64,000 nt of DNA from Branchinecta lynchi (GCA_023053575.1 JAKZAP010000017.1:2177501-2241500); one strand, 5' to 3'; numbered from the stretch's first letter, positions 50,042 through 62,215 are shown. A program made the numbers and translations. Notes: a model not told the origin generated them from the letters alone.

Positions 50042-52332
50042 GAAGGGGTAAAAATTAAAATTAAAATTGAATTTATAATTAAAATTGCCGCAAAATTTAA
50101 AGGTCCAATTGAAGTTAAAATTCAAGTTAAGTTAAAGTTAAAATACACCTTCTTTCAAATTCTGCAGTATTTTGAAAGGTGTAGGCAGAAATTTCAAATA
50201 TTGAAATCAACATGGGAAGGGCTCGAAATTACAAAGGAAGAGGTGAAGAGAACTACCCCCCCCCCCCCCAGTCGAAAGATACGGCTCGGACCTAAAAATT
50301 GAATATCTAGGACATCCATACAACCCATTAAGTTTCACCCGAGTTTGAGCATCTTCGGGAAATGTCCATGTCACTCCCCCGCTGAGGCCAAATCCTCCGG
50401 GGCCCAAAAATGGGTCATCTAGGGTACACGAACTTTCTGCGTTCTGATTGTCAGTCCAATATCTCCAATCGTTTGATTCCTAGGTGATCCACACAGTTTC
50501 CAGGACACCCCCCCCCCCCATCAAACTTCCCCCAAAGCGGAAGCCAATTCAGATATACAAAGAAATCATCTAGGTTCCCTTCTCTTATCACTCTTCAAGT
50601 TTCACCCCAATCGGATCACCCGTTCCCAACTTAAGCATGCCACAGGGTTCCCGTTCCTCCACCCCCCCCCCCCCGGCGATGGTTGAATCCAAAAACCGTG
50701 GCCGAATCCGGTTCAGCCACTATCTAGGGCAGCTTCTCTTACCACACATCAAGTTTCACTTAAATCTGAGCAGTTCCGGGAACAGTTCCAGCAGTTCCGA
50801 CCCCCCCCCCCCCCCTCCCGTTCATGGGCAGCTGGGCCCAGATTTCCCATGAGTTAAGTTCGTCTGTGACAGTTCTCAAGTCCAACTCCTGTATATTTGA
50901 GGAGATATGTCTATGGATGAGGATTTTGGTGCAACAGCAAGAAATAGGACGACGCGTCGTACTTTAATCTTTAATGAACAGTTGGAAAATGAACTGTTTT
51001 GTCACATGATCGGTGATCTGGCGTTCTTAATGAATTGTGACAAAGGGGGTATTAGGCTGCTACGATTTGGTTTATTGCACTTGTTTATCAGAGGCGTCAC
51101 TAGACAAAATGTTTTTTTTTTGGGGGGGCAAGGCATTTACCGACTGGCAGGTAATTTTTACCGACTGTTTCTGCAGAAAACGACTATTTTCAAGAAAACA
51201 ATGACTTTTTTCAAGAAAAAACGACAGTTTTGGAAAAAATGGCTGATTTTCAGAAAAACCTCGACGAAAAATCGACTGATTTTCAGAAAAAAACACTGTT
51301 CTCATGAACAAATTTAACTGTGTTGACGGAAAACAACTCCTTCCACCTAGGCCAAATCCGTCCGGGTTCATCTAGAGATATGACCGTTGTACCCCCCAAG
51401 TTTCATCCCAATCGCTCTAGACGTTTGATCCCTAGCCGTGTCAAATTTTTTTTTTCAAAACTAATTTTCGAAGTCCCCCCTCCATCTCCCCTGCCGTACC
51501 TGAATCTGGTTCGGACACATATAAATGTTATCTTGGTTATTTTGTCTGATCTCCCATCAAGTTTCACTTAAATCTGAAAGTTTTGGGGAAATTCCGGTAC
51601 CCCCCCCCACACCGTGGTCGGATCTGGTCCGGACCACAAAATATATCATCTAGATTATATGAACTTCCTACATTCCGAGTTTCCGTCCAATCGCTCCACT
51701 CTTTTGACCCCTGTGCAATCCACACAATTTCCGGGACTCCCCTCAAACTCCTCCCCTCCCCCCCACATTGGCCGAAAAGGGGCCGGACATATAAATATAT
51801 CATGTAAGGCACCTTCTCTTACCACTCATTAAGTTTCAGTCTGATCGGACCACCCGTTCGCAACTTGCGTACGCCACAAGTTTCCGGATTCTCCATCGCT
51901 CCACCCCCCCCCCCCCCCCCCGCCGGTGGCTGAATCCGAGAAAGGAAAATTTCCTAGAGCTTCTGGTTGGGTCCTTTATACGTGTGCCAAGTTTCATCGT
52001 CCTAGCTTATGTAGAAGTGCCCGAACAGGACCGACAGACGGACGGACAGAAAAAGCGATCGCTGTATGACACTTAGCCGAAGGGCGCCATAAAAAACAGT
52101 TAGCCAGGCACAGGATGTCAAAAATAAAAGAAAAGTTTGCGAAAAAATACCTACATATTTGACGAGCTAAAGTCCACTAACTTGTGCGGTAATTCTAATT
52201 TTAACTTGAATTTTTACCACAATTATAATTTGTATTTTAGTTTTCGTTTTGACCTGATTTACCCCTTTGTTTTGATTTTTACGGCAATTTTAATTTATTT
52301 TTAATTTCGTATTGACCCGATTTACCCCTTCA
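50042..52332. mobile_element. Large inverted-repeat element enclosing a GATGAAACTTGG array
   Basis: The left end AAGGGGTAAAAATTAAAATT is mirrored on the right by AATTTCG...GATTTACCCCTT (ending 52332), with CGGCAATTTTAATT inverted to AATTAAAATTGCCG. Within it 50200-52090 carries CAAGTTTCATC phrases (array read on the minus strand) and eight C-runs. An ACCGACTG-type element is nested at 51108-51335. No target duplication fixed. Confidence 0.5.
51108..51335 (+). repeat. ACCGACTG-type element, copy 2
   Basis: T-run and G-run then GCATTTACCGACTGGCAGG, as at 15064-15250. Preceded by GAGGCGTCACTAG, which looks like a hAT-type end. Confidence 0.55.
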
Positions 52333-52564
52333 CAGAACAGTGAACCCGCCAAAGACAAATCTATCCAAACACTCGATGTCACAGGACTAGATAGGTATTA
52401 TGTAGATGGAATTTTACACAAGGGACTAGTACCATGACAAATAAACCAGCTGATCTGTCACCGTAAAGTCACTTGAATTGTATTCCATTTTCATCTAAGG
52501 AGGATTTGCTCGTATTTGGCTCAGACCTCAAAAGGCTCATCCGGTCCATGACTTTTGTACCGTC

Positions 52565-52795
52565 CAAAAATATTGACGAAATTAGTCTGGATCCACTTTA
52601 TTTTTGGTATTGTTTTGATTCCCCTCCGAATCCGAAAGGGAATCCTTTCTGATGATCGTGAAGATAATCGAAGCATTCCCCGTCCGTGGAGGCTCCCGAG
52701 AATACCGGGAGTGAGTTTGTGGGGCAAACAAAAACACTTTTACTCCTCAAAACGATTCGGGGGGGGGGGGGGAGCGGCGAGAATACGTCTTAGGT
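52565..52795 (+). repeat. Partial copy of the 37587 element
   Basis: TTAGTCTGGATCCACTTTAT, GCATTCCCCGTCCGTGGAGG and GCGGCGAGAATACGTC follow the same order as 37755-38000. The left terminus is missing. Confidence 0.65.
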
Positions 52796-52907
52796 CTATG
52801 GTTCGGAAAAAGTTATATATGGCTAGATGACAGCTTGGTCGAGGCGATGTCTTGAAAGGTGTTTTCTGCTATCCATCGTATTTCAGTATTTAAGAGGTTG
52901 TCACTAG

Positions 52908-53170
52908 TCACCGAAGCCGCGCCAAAAATAACTCAGCGAGCCGCCGCCGAAAACATCTCGGAGTGCCACCGTTGGGTTCGGCCGTGCCGGCCCGCCGGTT
53001 TAATCATGCCACCGGATCTATTTAGGTGAAATGTTTCAAGTTCATTTTCTATTTAGCTTTATCTTCCAAAGGCTCCACGTTGTTCTTCTATTTTTGCCAC
53101 CAGCAAGTAAAAAGAAAGAGTCACCGGTTGTGGCGGCAGTGCGGGACTATTGTTTGTTACCAGAAATTGC
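52908..53170 (+). repeat. Composite repeat related to 47760 and 49052
   Basis: GCCGCG-rich block followed by CTTTATCTTCCAAAGGCTCC and GGTTGTGGCGGCAGTGCGGG. The same two blocks at 47760-49232 are separated by more than 1 kb. Confidence 0.6.
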
Positions 53171-53609
53171 ATGTTAGTATGACTTTAATAAACATGCTTG
53201 TTCAAATTGGAACCCAGAAGGTTCTTATCAATGAAGAGTTCGGTATTGCCACGCTGATACAATTTTTCGACTTTTTCAAGATCAGGAAAAGTGTTCTCAG
53301 CACTACTTAGGATAAACTAGTACAATTTGACGCCCAATATATTGTAAAAAGCTAATAAATCTACTGATGGACATCATTGGTCCTCGAACTAACGGTAAGA
53401 TGTCGTAACAAACAAAACGCGTTCTTTTGAAGAAAACTGTTTCTTCAGCCCCCAACAAAGTATAACTTTAATGCTTCTCGTGGTAAGACTGACGACGCTG
53501 GTCGCTGCTCCTTTCCTCGGGCCGCTGGAGGAACCAATCAAGCGATTTGATTGGCCCTGAAATCTGAATAAAGCGGGAATAGAACGCGAGTCTATTCTCC
53601 TTAAAAGTG
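53171..53609. other. No gene recognised
   Basis: No ORF or repeat I can support. Confidence 0.35.
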
Positions 53610-53773
53610 CGGACACACGATCAGGGTCGGTTGCTCCCGGTCTGGAATTCCTGCCCGGATTTTTGGCACCATCATCACTTTTTTCAACTTTTCCATATGG
53701 AAGTGATGATGGTGCGGAAAATCCAGACTGGAATTACAGTCCGGGAGCTCCCGTTCCTGATCGTGTGTTCGCA
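53610..53773. mobile_element. Foldback element
   Basis: CACACGATCAGG at the left and CCTGATCGTGTG at the right, plus nested CACCATCATCACTT against AAGTGATGATGGTG. Most of the 164 bp can fold as one hairpin. Confidence 0.75.
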
Positions 53774-54146
53774 ATATAAGCGCGCTCCGAGGAAACGAGG
53801 GATCTATAATACACCTCTTCGCCGTAATACACTTTATAACACTTATTTGGACAATGCAGTAACGTCAAAAATAAAACATAACAGAAATGTTTTTTTTGTC
53901 CCCATTCCGGGATTTCCCCCCCTAGTTTGGGGATTTCATTTATTGATTACATTGCAACCCTATTTCGTCACCATCATCATTTAACGACCATTTTCGAGAA
54001 TTCAGTAAAATATCATTAATATCATTTGGATGGAAGAAATTTCAGTGATTATGGCGGATATTGTACTATTGAAGCCGTTGCGTTACAGTAGAGGTATGTT
54101 TAATCAACAGTAACTTCAGCTTGAATAGTGCAGTTCTGGGCAGTCT

Positions 54147-54438
54147 ACCACAAATCCCTGATTTTGGGAAAGCGTCCAGCTTTTGGTATACCCTATGCCT
54201 AACGCTGGATACACTATGCCAAATGCTGGATACTGGGACCCAATAAAATATTGATGATTTGAATGAAGCTCAGAAATCAATTAATCAGAACTCATCTGTA
54301 GTGAGACAGGTCAGGGTCAGGGTGCCAACACCTATCCAACGTTTGGCATAGGGTATCCGGCGTTAGGCGTAGGCTATGCCAAACGTTAGATATACCCAGC
54401 GTTTGGCATAGGGTATCCAAAAATCAGGGATTTGTGGT
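54147..54438. mobile_element. Palindromic element built of GCCAAACGCTGGATA words
   Basis: Ends ACCACAAATCCCTGATTTT and AAAATCAGGGATTTGTGGT, 19 bp exact. Inside, TATCCAGCGTTTGGCATAGG words face each other. Confidence 0.75.
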
Positions 54439-55654
54439 TGACTGGTTCTGGGCTAAATGGTACAGTATAGGTATGCTTATGTGTTCCTTGATTCTCCGCA
54501 AAATATTTGAAAAGTCTTAACGTTTAAGCCGATACCGTGCCAGAGTTGTCCATCAGAATAAACTTGCCCCTTGCAAAGGCAGTTAATTCCTAAGACATAT
54601 TATGTTTGTTTGTGTGATGAAAAGGATGCAGTTACCAGGCTACTGAATTTCGCTAACCCTGGGGTAGGCTACGAAGAACTAAGGGTTTGTTCCAGCTCGG
54701 CCCGAAAGTTACTTTTCAGTCACTTTCACCGTTTTAGCTTGTCAAAAAGGTATGGGGAGCACAAGGAAGATCGTTACTTCAAAGTAACTTCAAAGATTAT
54801 ACCCGACCATCACTTTCTAAGAGCCGTCATGGTGAGAAGTGAACTGGGTGCAGCAGGGTGGGACCAGGTGGGACAAGGCATAATTGCTAAAGTAAACATG
54901 ACATTATTGTGTGATTTTCAGCTGTACTTTAGCTTCCCTTCAAGTATTGTTTGCTGATCGCAACTTTTGCACTAGATTATATTAAATTTCAAATTAAGCG
55001 TAAATAATAGTGCATCAAATTTCTCAGAGTTATTTAAAGGCGAAATTTAGTCTTTTCTGTGGCTTTGTAGGCTATTCTTATTGTTATTACCATTCTATTT
55101 ATTGTAGGACGAGAAGGTGATTGATTTAATGAACCTTGTTAACCACCTTTTACATCATTGGCTTCTAGGTTCTAGAACCTTGGGCATTCCATTTCTGATC
55201 AGGACAAAACATTGTTCTGACAAAATTGCATGGGAATAAGAAAGACCATTGCAGAATAGAGACAGAGAATTAACGGACATAGTCAATGTCATGGCTCCAT
55301 TAACAAGCCTGAAGCATCCTCTTCTCCTTCACTTGAAGAATCTCTTTCAAAATAATCATCAAGCCGTTCTTTTGCAACAAAAACAAACAACTTTTTTCTG
55401 TTCATCCTTCCCCATGCAGTCCCCATCTCTTCTTGCATTCAAGAAACACACATTATCCCTCAGGTACCTTAGTAGTTAATTTCTGATGTCACACGTAGTT
55501 ACTTACAACTCTTCTTGCATTCAAGAAACTCGCATTATCTCTCAGGCAGTAGTTAATTTCTGTTGTCACACGTAGTTACTCCAAAGTAACTACAAAGAGG
55601 AGCTGGAATGGAAAACATAAAAAGATTGTTCCACCCTACTTACCCTAGTTATCT
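54439..55654. other. No gene recognised
   Basis: A 128-codon + strand ORF (54571-54957) has no recognisable motif. CTCTTCTTGCATTCAAGAAA recurs at 55430 and 55510. Confidence 0.3.
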
Positions 55655-55905
55655 TACCCTATCTACTGTAGTTACTACGCAGAACGGTCACAAATTCTGG
55701 CTTCTTGGTGTCAAGGCTGGAATATTTCTGTAGTCACCAAAATATCTTGTTAATCTGGCCAACCTTATCACAGAGATTTGTAGTTACCACGTTCTCCATG
55801 CTCTTGAACATGTTAAGCAAACAGTTTGCTATTAGTTGGTATTTCAAGAAGCTTGGAATGCCCAGTGTAGAAACTTTTCACATGGTTGGAATGAAAATAG
55901 TAACT
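55655..55905 (+). repeat. Dispersed repeat rich in AGTTACTAC, copy 3
   Basis: TGTAGTTACTACGCAGAACG, GTCAAGGCTGGAATATTTCT and ATGTTAAGCAAACAG parallel copies at 5590 and 14185. Confidence 0.6.
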
Positions 55906-56229
55906 AGTACCGATAGCCACATTTTTTTTTATAAACTCCATTTTCCTTCTGCTGTTCTCCATGACTCCTTTCTGCCTGTAACCCAGATTTTTGTTCAACG
56001 AGTTTCAAACTCGTTCTCCTTCATGGTTGTTAAAAAAATGCCTATTGTACCAAGTTTATTTGAGAGGAGAGGAGGGATACCTGACGTCGATTTTACACTT
56101 CCTCGTTTTGTGCCGCAAAAATGTTAAAATGAAATGTATAGGAGGGGGATCAAACCTCAGACAAGGTTTCAAATTTCTAGAGAAAATACAGGAAGGGTAC
56201 CTGACGTTGGTTGTACATGCTGTCCTGAC

Positions 56230-58199
56230 CAGGGGCGTCCAGAGCCTTCCTTCATTGGGGGGGGGGGGGGGCGCACATAGTAAAATTGACCGACTCGGTA
56301 CCTGATTTTTACTGAATTAAAAAAAAAAAAATGCCTTCATGAAGCTACAGAGCGAAAAATTGGTGCGTTTTCACGCTTTTCCGCGTACTTCATGGATACG
56401 CCGTCACTAGCCTTTTACCTTTGGAAGGCCGTTCCAGTTTTGCCAACAGGACTTGAAATAATCGCCAAAAACGGTGTTGCTGCATAGCAACAACGTCTCT
56501 AACGGCTGTCCATGATTAATTAATGGCAACTTTTTTTTGAATCCACCATTTTTTTAATCCACCTTTTTTTTCCTGGGCAACATTTTAACTACTTCCCATT
56601 CAAATTCTTAGCTTTTAACATAGTTCAAGCCACCCAAAATTCCAAGCCTCAAATGCCAACTAAAAGAGGCAACCTTTCTCTAACTAGTGAAGACTGCGAA
56701 ATGTGCCTTTCTGCGATCCCAAGATTATCTATACAACCCAGAGCTGTCTGGCAACGAAAGGGGCGACTGAAGTACTGCAATTCCAAGTAAAAAAAAGAAC
56801 AGTACCCAGCTAAAGCTACTGCAAATGGTAAAGAACGAGAGCTAAATGAATGCCACTTAAATTACCAGACTCAGTAACTGGGTTGAAGCAAATAATGAAT
56901 TCGATGTATACCGAAAAACTAACTAAAAATATAAGGAACAGATCGAGAGCGGTATAACAACCGAATTTCGTAATGGAATAAAACTCTTGTTAAAAAACCC
57001 TAAAAGAACCGAATTCGGCGAGTCTAGTAATAGAAACGGACTAAAGAAAAAGCCGGTGAATTACCGTATTCGGTAACGAATCAGAACCAAATGAATTTCA
57101 ACGAATTTAATTATAAAATGGACTGACCAAATTCGACCAATTACCAAGTTCGGTAGAGACGAGACCAAATAAAATGGTTAAATCACCGAATTTACGCAGG
57201 GACGGACCGAATGTGGCGAAATTGATTATCTATACAACCCAGAGCTGTCTGGCAACGAAAGGGGCGACTGAAGTACTGCAATTCCAAGTAAAAAAAGAAC
57301 AGCACCCACCTAAAGCTACTGCAAATGGTAAAGAACGAGAGCTAAATGAATGCCACTTAAATTACCAGACTCAGTAACTGGGTTGAAGCAAATAATGAAT
57401 TCGAAGTATACCGAAAAACTAACTAAAAATATAAGGAACAGATCGAGAGCGGTATAACAACCGAATTTTGTAATGGAATAAAACTCTTGTTAAAACCCCC
57501 TAAAAGAACCGAATTCGGCACGTCTAGTAATAGAAACGGACTAAAGAAAAAGCCGGTGAATTACCGTATTCGGTAACGAATCAGAACCAAATGAATTTCA
57601 ACGAATTTAATTATAAAATGGACTGACCAAATTCGACCAATTACCAAATTCGGTAGAGACGAGACCAAATAAAATGGTTAAATCACCGAATTGACGCAGG
57701 GACGGACCGAATGTGGCGAAATCGATGCGGACTGAACAAAAGTTGGATGAGTTATCGTATTCGGTTACCAAACGAATCTGACTAATGACCGAATTATGAA
57801 ATGGACTGACCGAATCATACGGACTTGAACCGAATTCGGTAAATTGAGACCAAATAAACAGGTTAGATCACCGAATTGACGCAGGGACGGACCGAATGCG
57901 GCGAAATCGATGCGGACTGAACAAGAGTTGGATGAATTATCGAATTCGGTCACGAATCAGAACCAAATGAATCTGACTAGTGACCGAATTACGAAATGTA
58001 CTGACCGAACAAGGACGGACTTGCCCAATTCCAAAATGCGGGGACAAACGATTTTATGAAACGGGCATCACGGCTTCGCTCGGCTTCTTTTGACCGAAAT
58101 TTTTCGCCTTCGGCGAAAACTAGACCGAATGCCCAAAACCTAGGGGGGGGGGGGGGGGGGGGGGGCACTGCGCTCCCCCCCCCCCTCGGGACGTCCCTG
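56230..58199. mobile_element. hAT-type non-autonomous DNA transposon 3
   Basis: Ends CAGGGGCGTCC and GGACGTCCCTG with a perfect 8-bp duplication GTCCTGAC (56222-56229 and 58200-58207). The interior is rich in ACCGAATTCGGTA words, like hAT 1, and has a 501-bp tandem duplication (units from 56723 and 57224) and a further 187-bp repeat. G-runs of 15 and over 20 lie near the two ends. No transposase. Confidence 0.88.
56723..57724. repeat. 501-bp tandem duplication inside hAT 3
   Basis: GATTATCTATACAACCCAGA begins at 56723 and 57224; the units agree except for scattered substitutions and single-base length changes. Confidence 0.88.
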
Positions 58200-58616
58200 G
58201 TCCTGACAGTCAAGAGGCAAAGTGTTACTTTTTTCAAAGTTATGTGTGAAAAAATATTCAAATTCTGTGCCTTTTCATTGTTTTGAAGCTGCCTTGAAAA
58301 GGGATTTTCTGGTTATTGACTTTGATAACTCTAACCCTTTCATCATTTTGTAAGGCAATCGAGATAACGTTATAGTGAAGGGATCTTGTTTGAAAAGAAA
58401 AATATGTTCAATCAGAAATATTGAAGCAACATTTATTTATCCAATATGTTTGTCATATTTCTTGGTTCCATTCTAAGCCAAACAGATTATTCTGAAGGAA
58501 AGACTTCTTGGGAAATTCAAATCTTGTCTGAACGTACAGTTTCCAAAGGTGGCATTTGGGTGGGGAAAGGTCAGGTTGGGGGGGGGGCAGGGTTCCTGGG
58601 TTGCCAAAATACTAGC

Positions 58617-58787
58617 ATTTATTTAAACAATGTTTACAACGGATACGTCAGCTATGATTTTTCATCAGCGATATTTCGGCCCTTCTTGGCAAGGGTCCTC
58701 GTCAGGCTGTCAATCTTCTGGTTCAACTTCGGGGATGTTTCAAAGTCTTCAAATGTTTCAAAGTCAGCTTGGGCTCAAAGAATATTT
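58617..58787 (-). mobile_element. Hammerhead-bearing short retroelement with 11-bp target duplication, copy 2
   Basis: AAAATACTAGC flanks it on both sides (58606-58616 and 58788-58798); the paralogous unit reads GAAATACCAGCCGG without insertion. The 171-bp body contains ATTTATTTAAACAATG, a minus-strand hammerhead motif and GTCAGCTTGGGCTCAAAG. No ORF. Confidence 0.75.
58666..58709 (-). ncRNA. Hammerhead ribozyme variant lacking stem III (candidate)
   Basis: Minus strand: CAGC, CTGACGA, stem II GG-CCCTT/AAGGG-CC, GAAA, TA, TC, GCTG. Identical core to 17117-17160 at an independent insertion site. Confidence 0.65.
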
Positions 58788-59170
58788 AAAATACTAGCCG
58801 GTTAATACCGGATAAAAGGTGATCCTTTCTCTCCCTTTGTCGTAATTTTGTAAGGCAATCGAGATAAGGATAGAGTGAAGAGATCTTGTTTGAAAAGAAA
58901 AATATGCTCAGCTAGAAATATTGGAGCAATATTTATTTATCCAATACGTAAACCGTCCAATTAGGTTCTATCTAGTATGTTTGTCATATTTGTTGGTTCC
59001 TTTTCAAGCCATATAGATTACTCTGGAGGAAAGACAATCTTGTCTGATGTAGCTAAAATTCAGCATTTGCATACAATTTCTAAAGGTGACTATTGGGTGG
59101 GGAGGGGGGGGGGGGGAGGGTTCCCGGGTGGCTGAAATACCAGCCGGTTAATACCGGCTAAAAGGTGACT

Positions 59171-59912
59171 TCTGCCGGTATGGTTAAAATCAAGTGGCAT
59201 GGACAAAATCAAATAACTGGCTAAAATCAAGTTTCTAACTGCTACCACTTGATTTTGGTTGCACTCTGCTATTTCAAGACTGGTGTAATTCTTTCAGGTA
59301 TTAAAGAAACCTAGAAGAACTCAAACAAGCTTAATTAACTGATGCCAGCGATCTCGTTTATAGAGTAGTTCTTTATTCGAAAATAATCCGTAAAACTTCT
59401 TTGTTGCATTTCTCAAAGAAAAAATTGCCTCATTGCACTGTTGTCACCAAAACCAAATCAATCTCGACTATGGCAGAAATAAATAAAGAAACTATGGTTA
59501 AATTTCCATTAAGTCACATTAATCAAACTATAGATCAGGCATTCAACTTCAATAGTAAAGTAAAACGAAAACAACCTCGCTACAAACTTTTGCTTCATTT
59601 TTGACTGTCAATAGACTTCCAGAACGTGACTGGGTCTATGTTCACCATGATTTCATCACGAAAATGCTCCGGGGAAACGGGTCAACTCTGCCCGCGAACT
59701 GGATGCGAAGTAAAGAGAACTCGGGGTCTCGTGATCGTAACCATTCCCAGGCTTTTTCAAGGGGATCTTCTTCAAGTCGCTTGCCTTGATATTTGGGGTG
59801 AAAGAAGTTTGCTGCAAAATAACCGGGCATCATAGCTTGATCGAACCTTTTTACAACTTAGTGAGAGTAGGAGATCAGATCGGGATTTTCCAGCAATTCG
59901 CACCATGCCTCG
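59171..59912. other. No gene recognised
   Basis: AT-rich sequence; the short ORFs show no family motif. Confidence 0.3.
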
Positions 59913-60060
59913 CCAGTGGCGAAACTAGCCCATTTTCGTGGGGGGAGGGGGAGGGGGCAAGCCCAGATTTTACCGACAAGATTTAATGATTTACCGACAA
60001 AAAGTCCCGTTGCCGCTGCGCGTCAACGGCGCACGTTTCACCCTAACACATCTTACAATC
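59913..60060 (+). repeat. CAGTGGCGAAACTAG-ended element fragment
   Basis: CAGTGGCGAAACTAGCCC, a G-rich run, GGGCAAGCCCAGATTTTACC and TTTACCGACAAAAAG, as in the insertion at 18421-18606 (inverted). Confidence 0.5.
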
Positions 60061-60234
60061 GTTGCAATAATAAGTTGTAACACAGGTATCAATTGAGATG
60101 GTTTTCTAATGAAAATTAATGAATTCGCCGTGTTTTTCCTGGCACAAAGGTTATCACATGGAGCCAGGAACATAATATGCAGTCAATAGTCTTGCAAACC
60201 AGAAAAGAAGTGATGATGACAGATTAAGGGGTAA

Positions 60235-60560
60235 GGACAGAGGCTGAGTCTGTCTATGACAATCATTTTTTTACCCGGACATATAATTAGTCCGTAATCC
60301 GGTTGTAACCGGATTTAACTTTTATTCAAAGTTGATTAGGTGTTCTTTATAGGGATAAGGAAATACGTTGGATTTGTTTCTGAATTTTCTTTTTTTGCTG
60401 GACTAGTAGTTCGTTCGGAATTCGGGCGAAACCGGAAACTTGGCAGAAGTAAAGCAGGAAGGCTCGGTCAATATCGTCATAATAGATCTGGCTTATAGAG
60501 GTATATCTGAACTTGGTTTTCTCTGATGATTAGCCTGGCAAAGACTGGATCTGGCGAAGA
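60235..60560 (+). repeat. GGGATCCC-family fragment
   Basis: CCCGGACATATAATTAGTCC with GTAATCCGGTTGTAACCGG, then TAGTAGTTCGTTCGGAATTC. Lacks the terminal palindrome. Confidence 0.5.
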
Positions 60561-61960
60561 CAAGACCCCATTGCCTGAATCAAATATTAGATTTTTGGGA
60601 TCCCATCGACACCTTTGGTCTTGTTGTTTCTGGAATCCTATATGGATGCGGACCGATTGCCTTTTGATTTTTCAGTTCATTTTGGAGAAGGTTGTTCTCC
60701 CCATTTCACCTGGGAACACGCCCCGGAAACGTCGGACCACGTTTGCTAGCAGCTCTTATTGTTTGTCCGTAAGTTCTGCTTTGTTTGCAATTTCTTTCAT
60801 TAGCCTCTCGTCGTCGTCCAACGATGTAAAGAAGCAATTTCGTGGTTCTGATCCCGGCTCAGGTTCAGCGGGGCCTTTGATTTTTCGCAATAGGTTAATG
60901 TCGCAAACTTCTTGACTTTCTTTGCCCTATTCAACTCGATTTTTATAGTCTACATCACCAGCTATAGAAGCCTCCTTAAATGGACCACGCCATTAGACTT
61001 GGAGTTTGTCAATCACTTAACCAGATCCAATAGATAATTTCTTTCACTCTTCAATTTTATTGTCGGCCCACAATAGATAACGATGGGAATATACGTGCCT
61101 TTATTGAAAACTTACAGAATGTTCAAATCCAACATTTTTTTTTCTATTTATCTCTGTACACACCACCCTTACGTCCCATACAAGTTTTATCGGAAAATTT
61201 TCTCGTATCCCAATTTTCCACGTTTGCTCAGAACTTGATCGATGTACAGACCCGGTAGGCTAATACTACAACGCAGACACAAGGAATATTGTTTTCTTTT
61301 CTGCCAACCCAGCGAATTCGTACAATATGAAATGATATCAAGCCCAGGGGCCTGGCTGGATTCCACATTTCTGCTTTCTGGTCGGGATTTTTTCTCCTTG
61401 ATAGAGCGCGCATGGAAAGTTTCCCTCGAAGTCGGTCGATATTTTGTCATATAAGGTGTTCTGTATTAGTCGCGTTTTGTATGTTCAGAACGATGTTTCT
61501 GGCTGTGACCCGAACGCCTTTCTTGTCTGTATCTTAAAAAGTGAGATTACCTAGATGAACTCGCATGTCGATTTAGGTTGTTTACTGTTGGTGAACTATG
61601 TAGAAAGAGGGCAACTTGTCGTAGCAAAACTTTTTAAGAGGAAAACGGTAGCCTTGCTGATGCTTGTAGGCTGGATGTTTGCAGCTGATTGCTGATTGGA
61701 CCTACTATCTCTACCGTTCCGAGTATGTCTTACAGACGAAGCCCAGGGGCCATAACAAACGATCCAAAATAAGTAATTACAAAAATAAACGGTCACACTA
61801 CTGTTTAACACTAAACCCCACTCGAATACTTTTCCCTGTGAAGGCTGGCCACTCTGAGGAACCTCGTCAGGTTTCTTATACAAAGAAATCCCTACTCCGC
61901 ATAATATTTAACAGCCACTTCCTCCCATGAATCCTTCCCTTAAAAATGACCTACCTCAGA
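60561..61960. other. No secure gene; possible decayed retroelement trace
   Basis: The minus strand near 60700-60920 reads LDDDERLMKEIANKAELTDK and, after a stop, VVRRFRGVFPGEMGRTTFSK. This faintly recalls the linker before a gypsy-type reverse transcriptase, but there is no catalytic motif. Confidence 0.25.
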
Positions 61961-61969
61961 TCCTCAGTT

Positions 61970-62100
61970 TCATCACTTGCACTTGCTTATAAAATACATG
62001 TTCATTTCACAAAGAATCTCTGCCGTTAATAGGTGTCCGTTCTCAAACCGCCGATCGACTTCAATTCGAGCATGTAAGGCTCTTCCAGACATTAATTTTT
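61970..62100 (-). pseudogene. Duplicated N-terminal fragment of the 62216 reading frame
   Basis: The minus strand from about 62095 reads MSGRALHARIEVDRRFENGH and matches the start of the 62216-62662 frame at about 70% of residues over 30 codons, offset by about 570 bp. It soon meets a stop. Confidence 0.5.
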
Positions 62101-62215
62101 CAACGATACATCTCTATTTTCCAATTTCTTTTTTTTCGGGATTGCAGCCAGGCAAGGCCGGTTACGTTTCACTTTATTCTTCACACTCAGAGTCGGAAAG
62201 TGGTGAATTTTAGTT

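Larger units (their letters stand above)
58335..59170 (+). repeat. Tandem duplication of about 0.5 kb, first unit interrupted
   Basis: TTTTGTAAGGCAATCGAGAT begins near 58345 and 58853, and GCCGGTTAATACCGG closes each unit (58796, 59143). The first unit contains the hammerhead-bearing insertion at 58617-58787; the second is empty at that point. Confidence 0.75.

Noticed and set aside
54571..54957. Host gene of 128 codons
   Set aside because: No recognisable motif, no sign of conservation and no supporting splice context.
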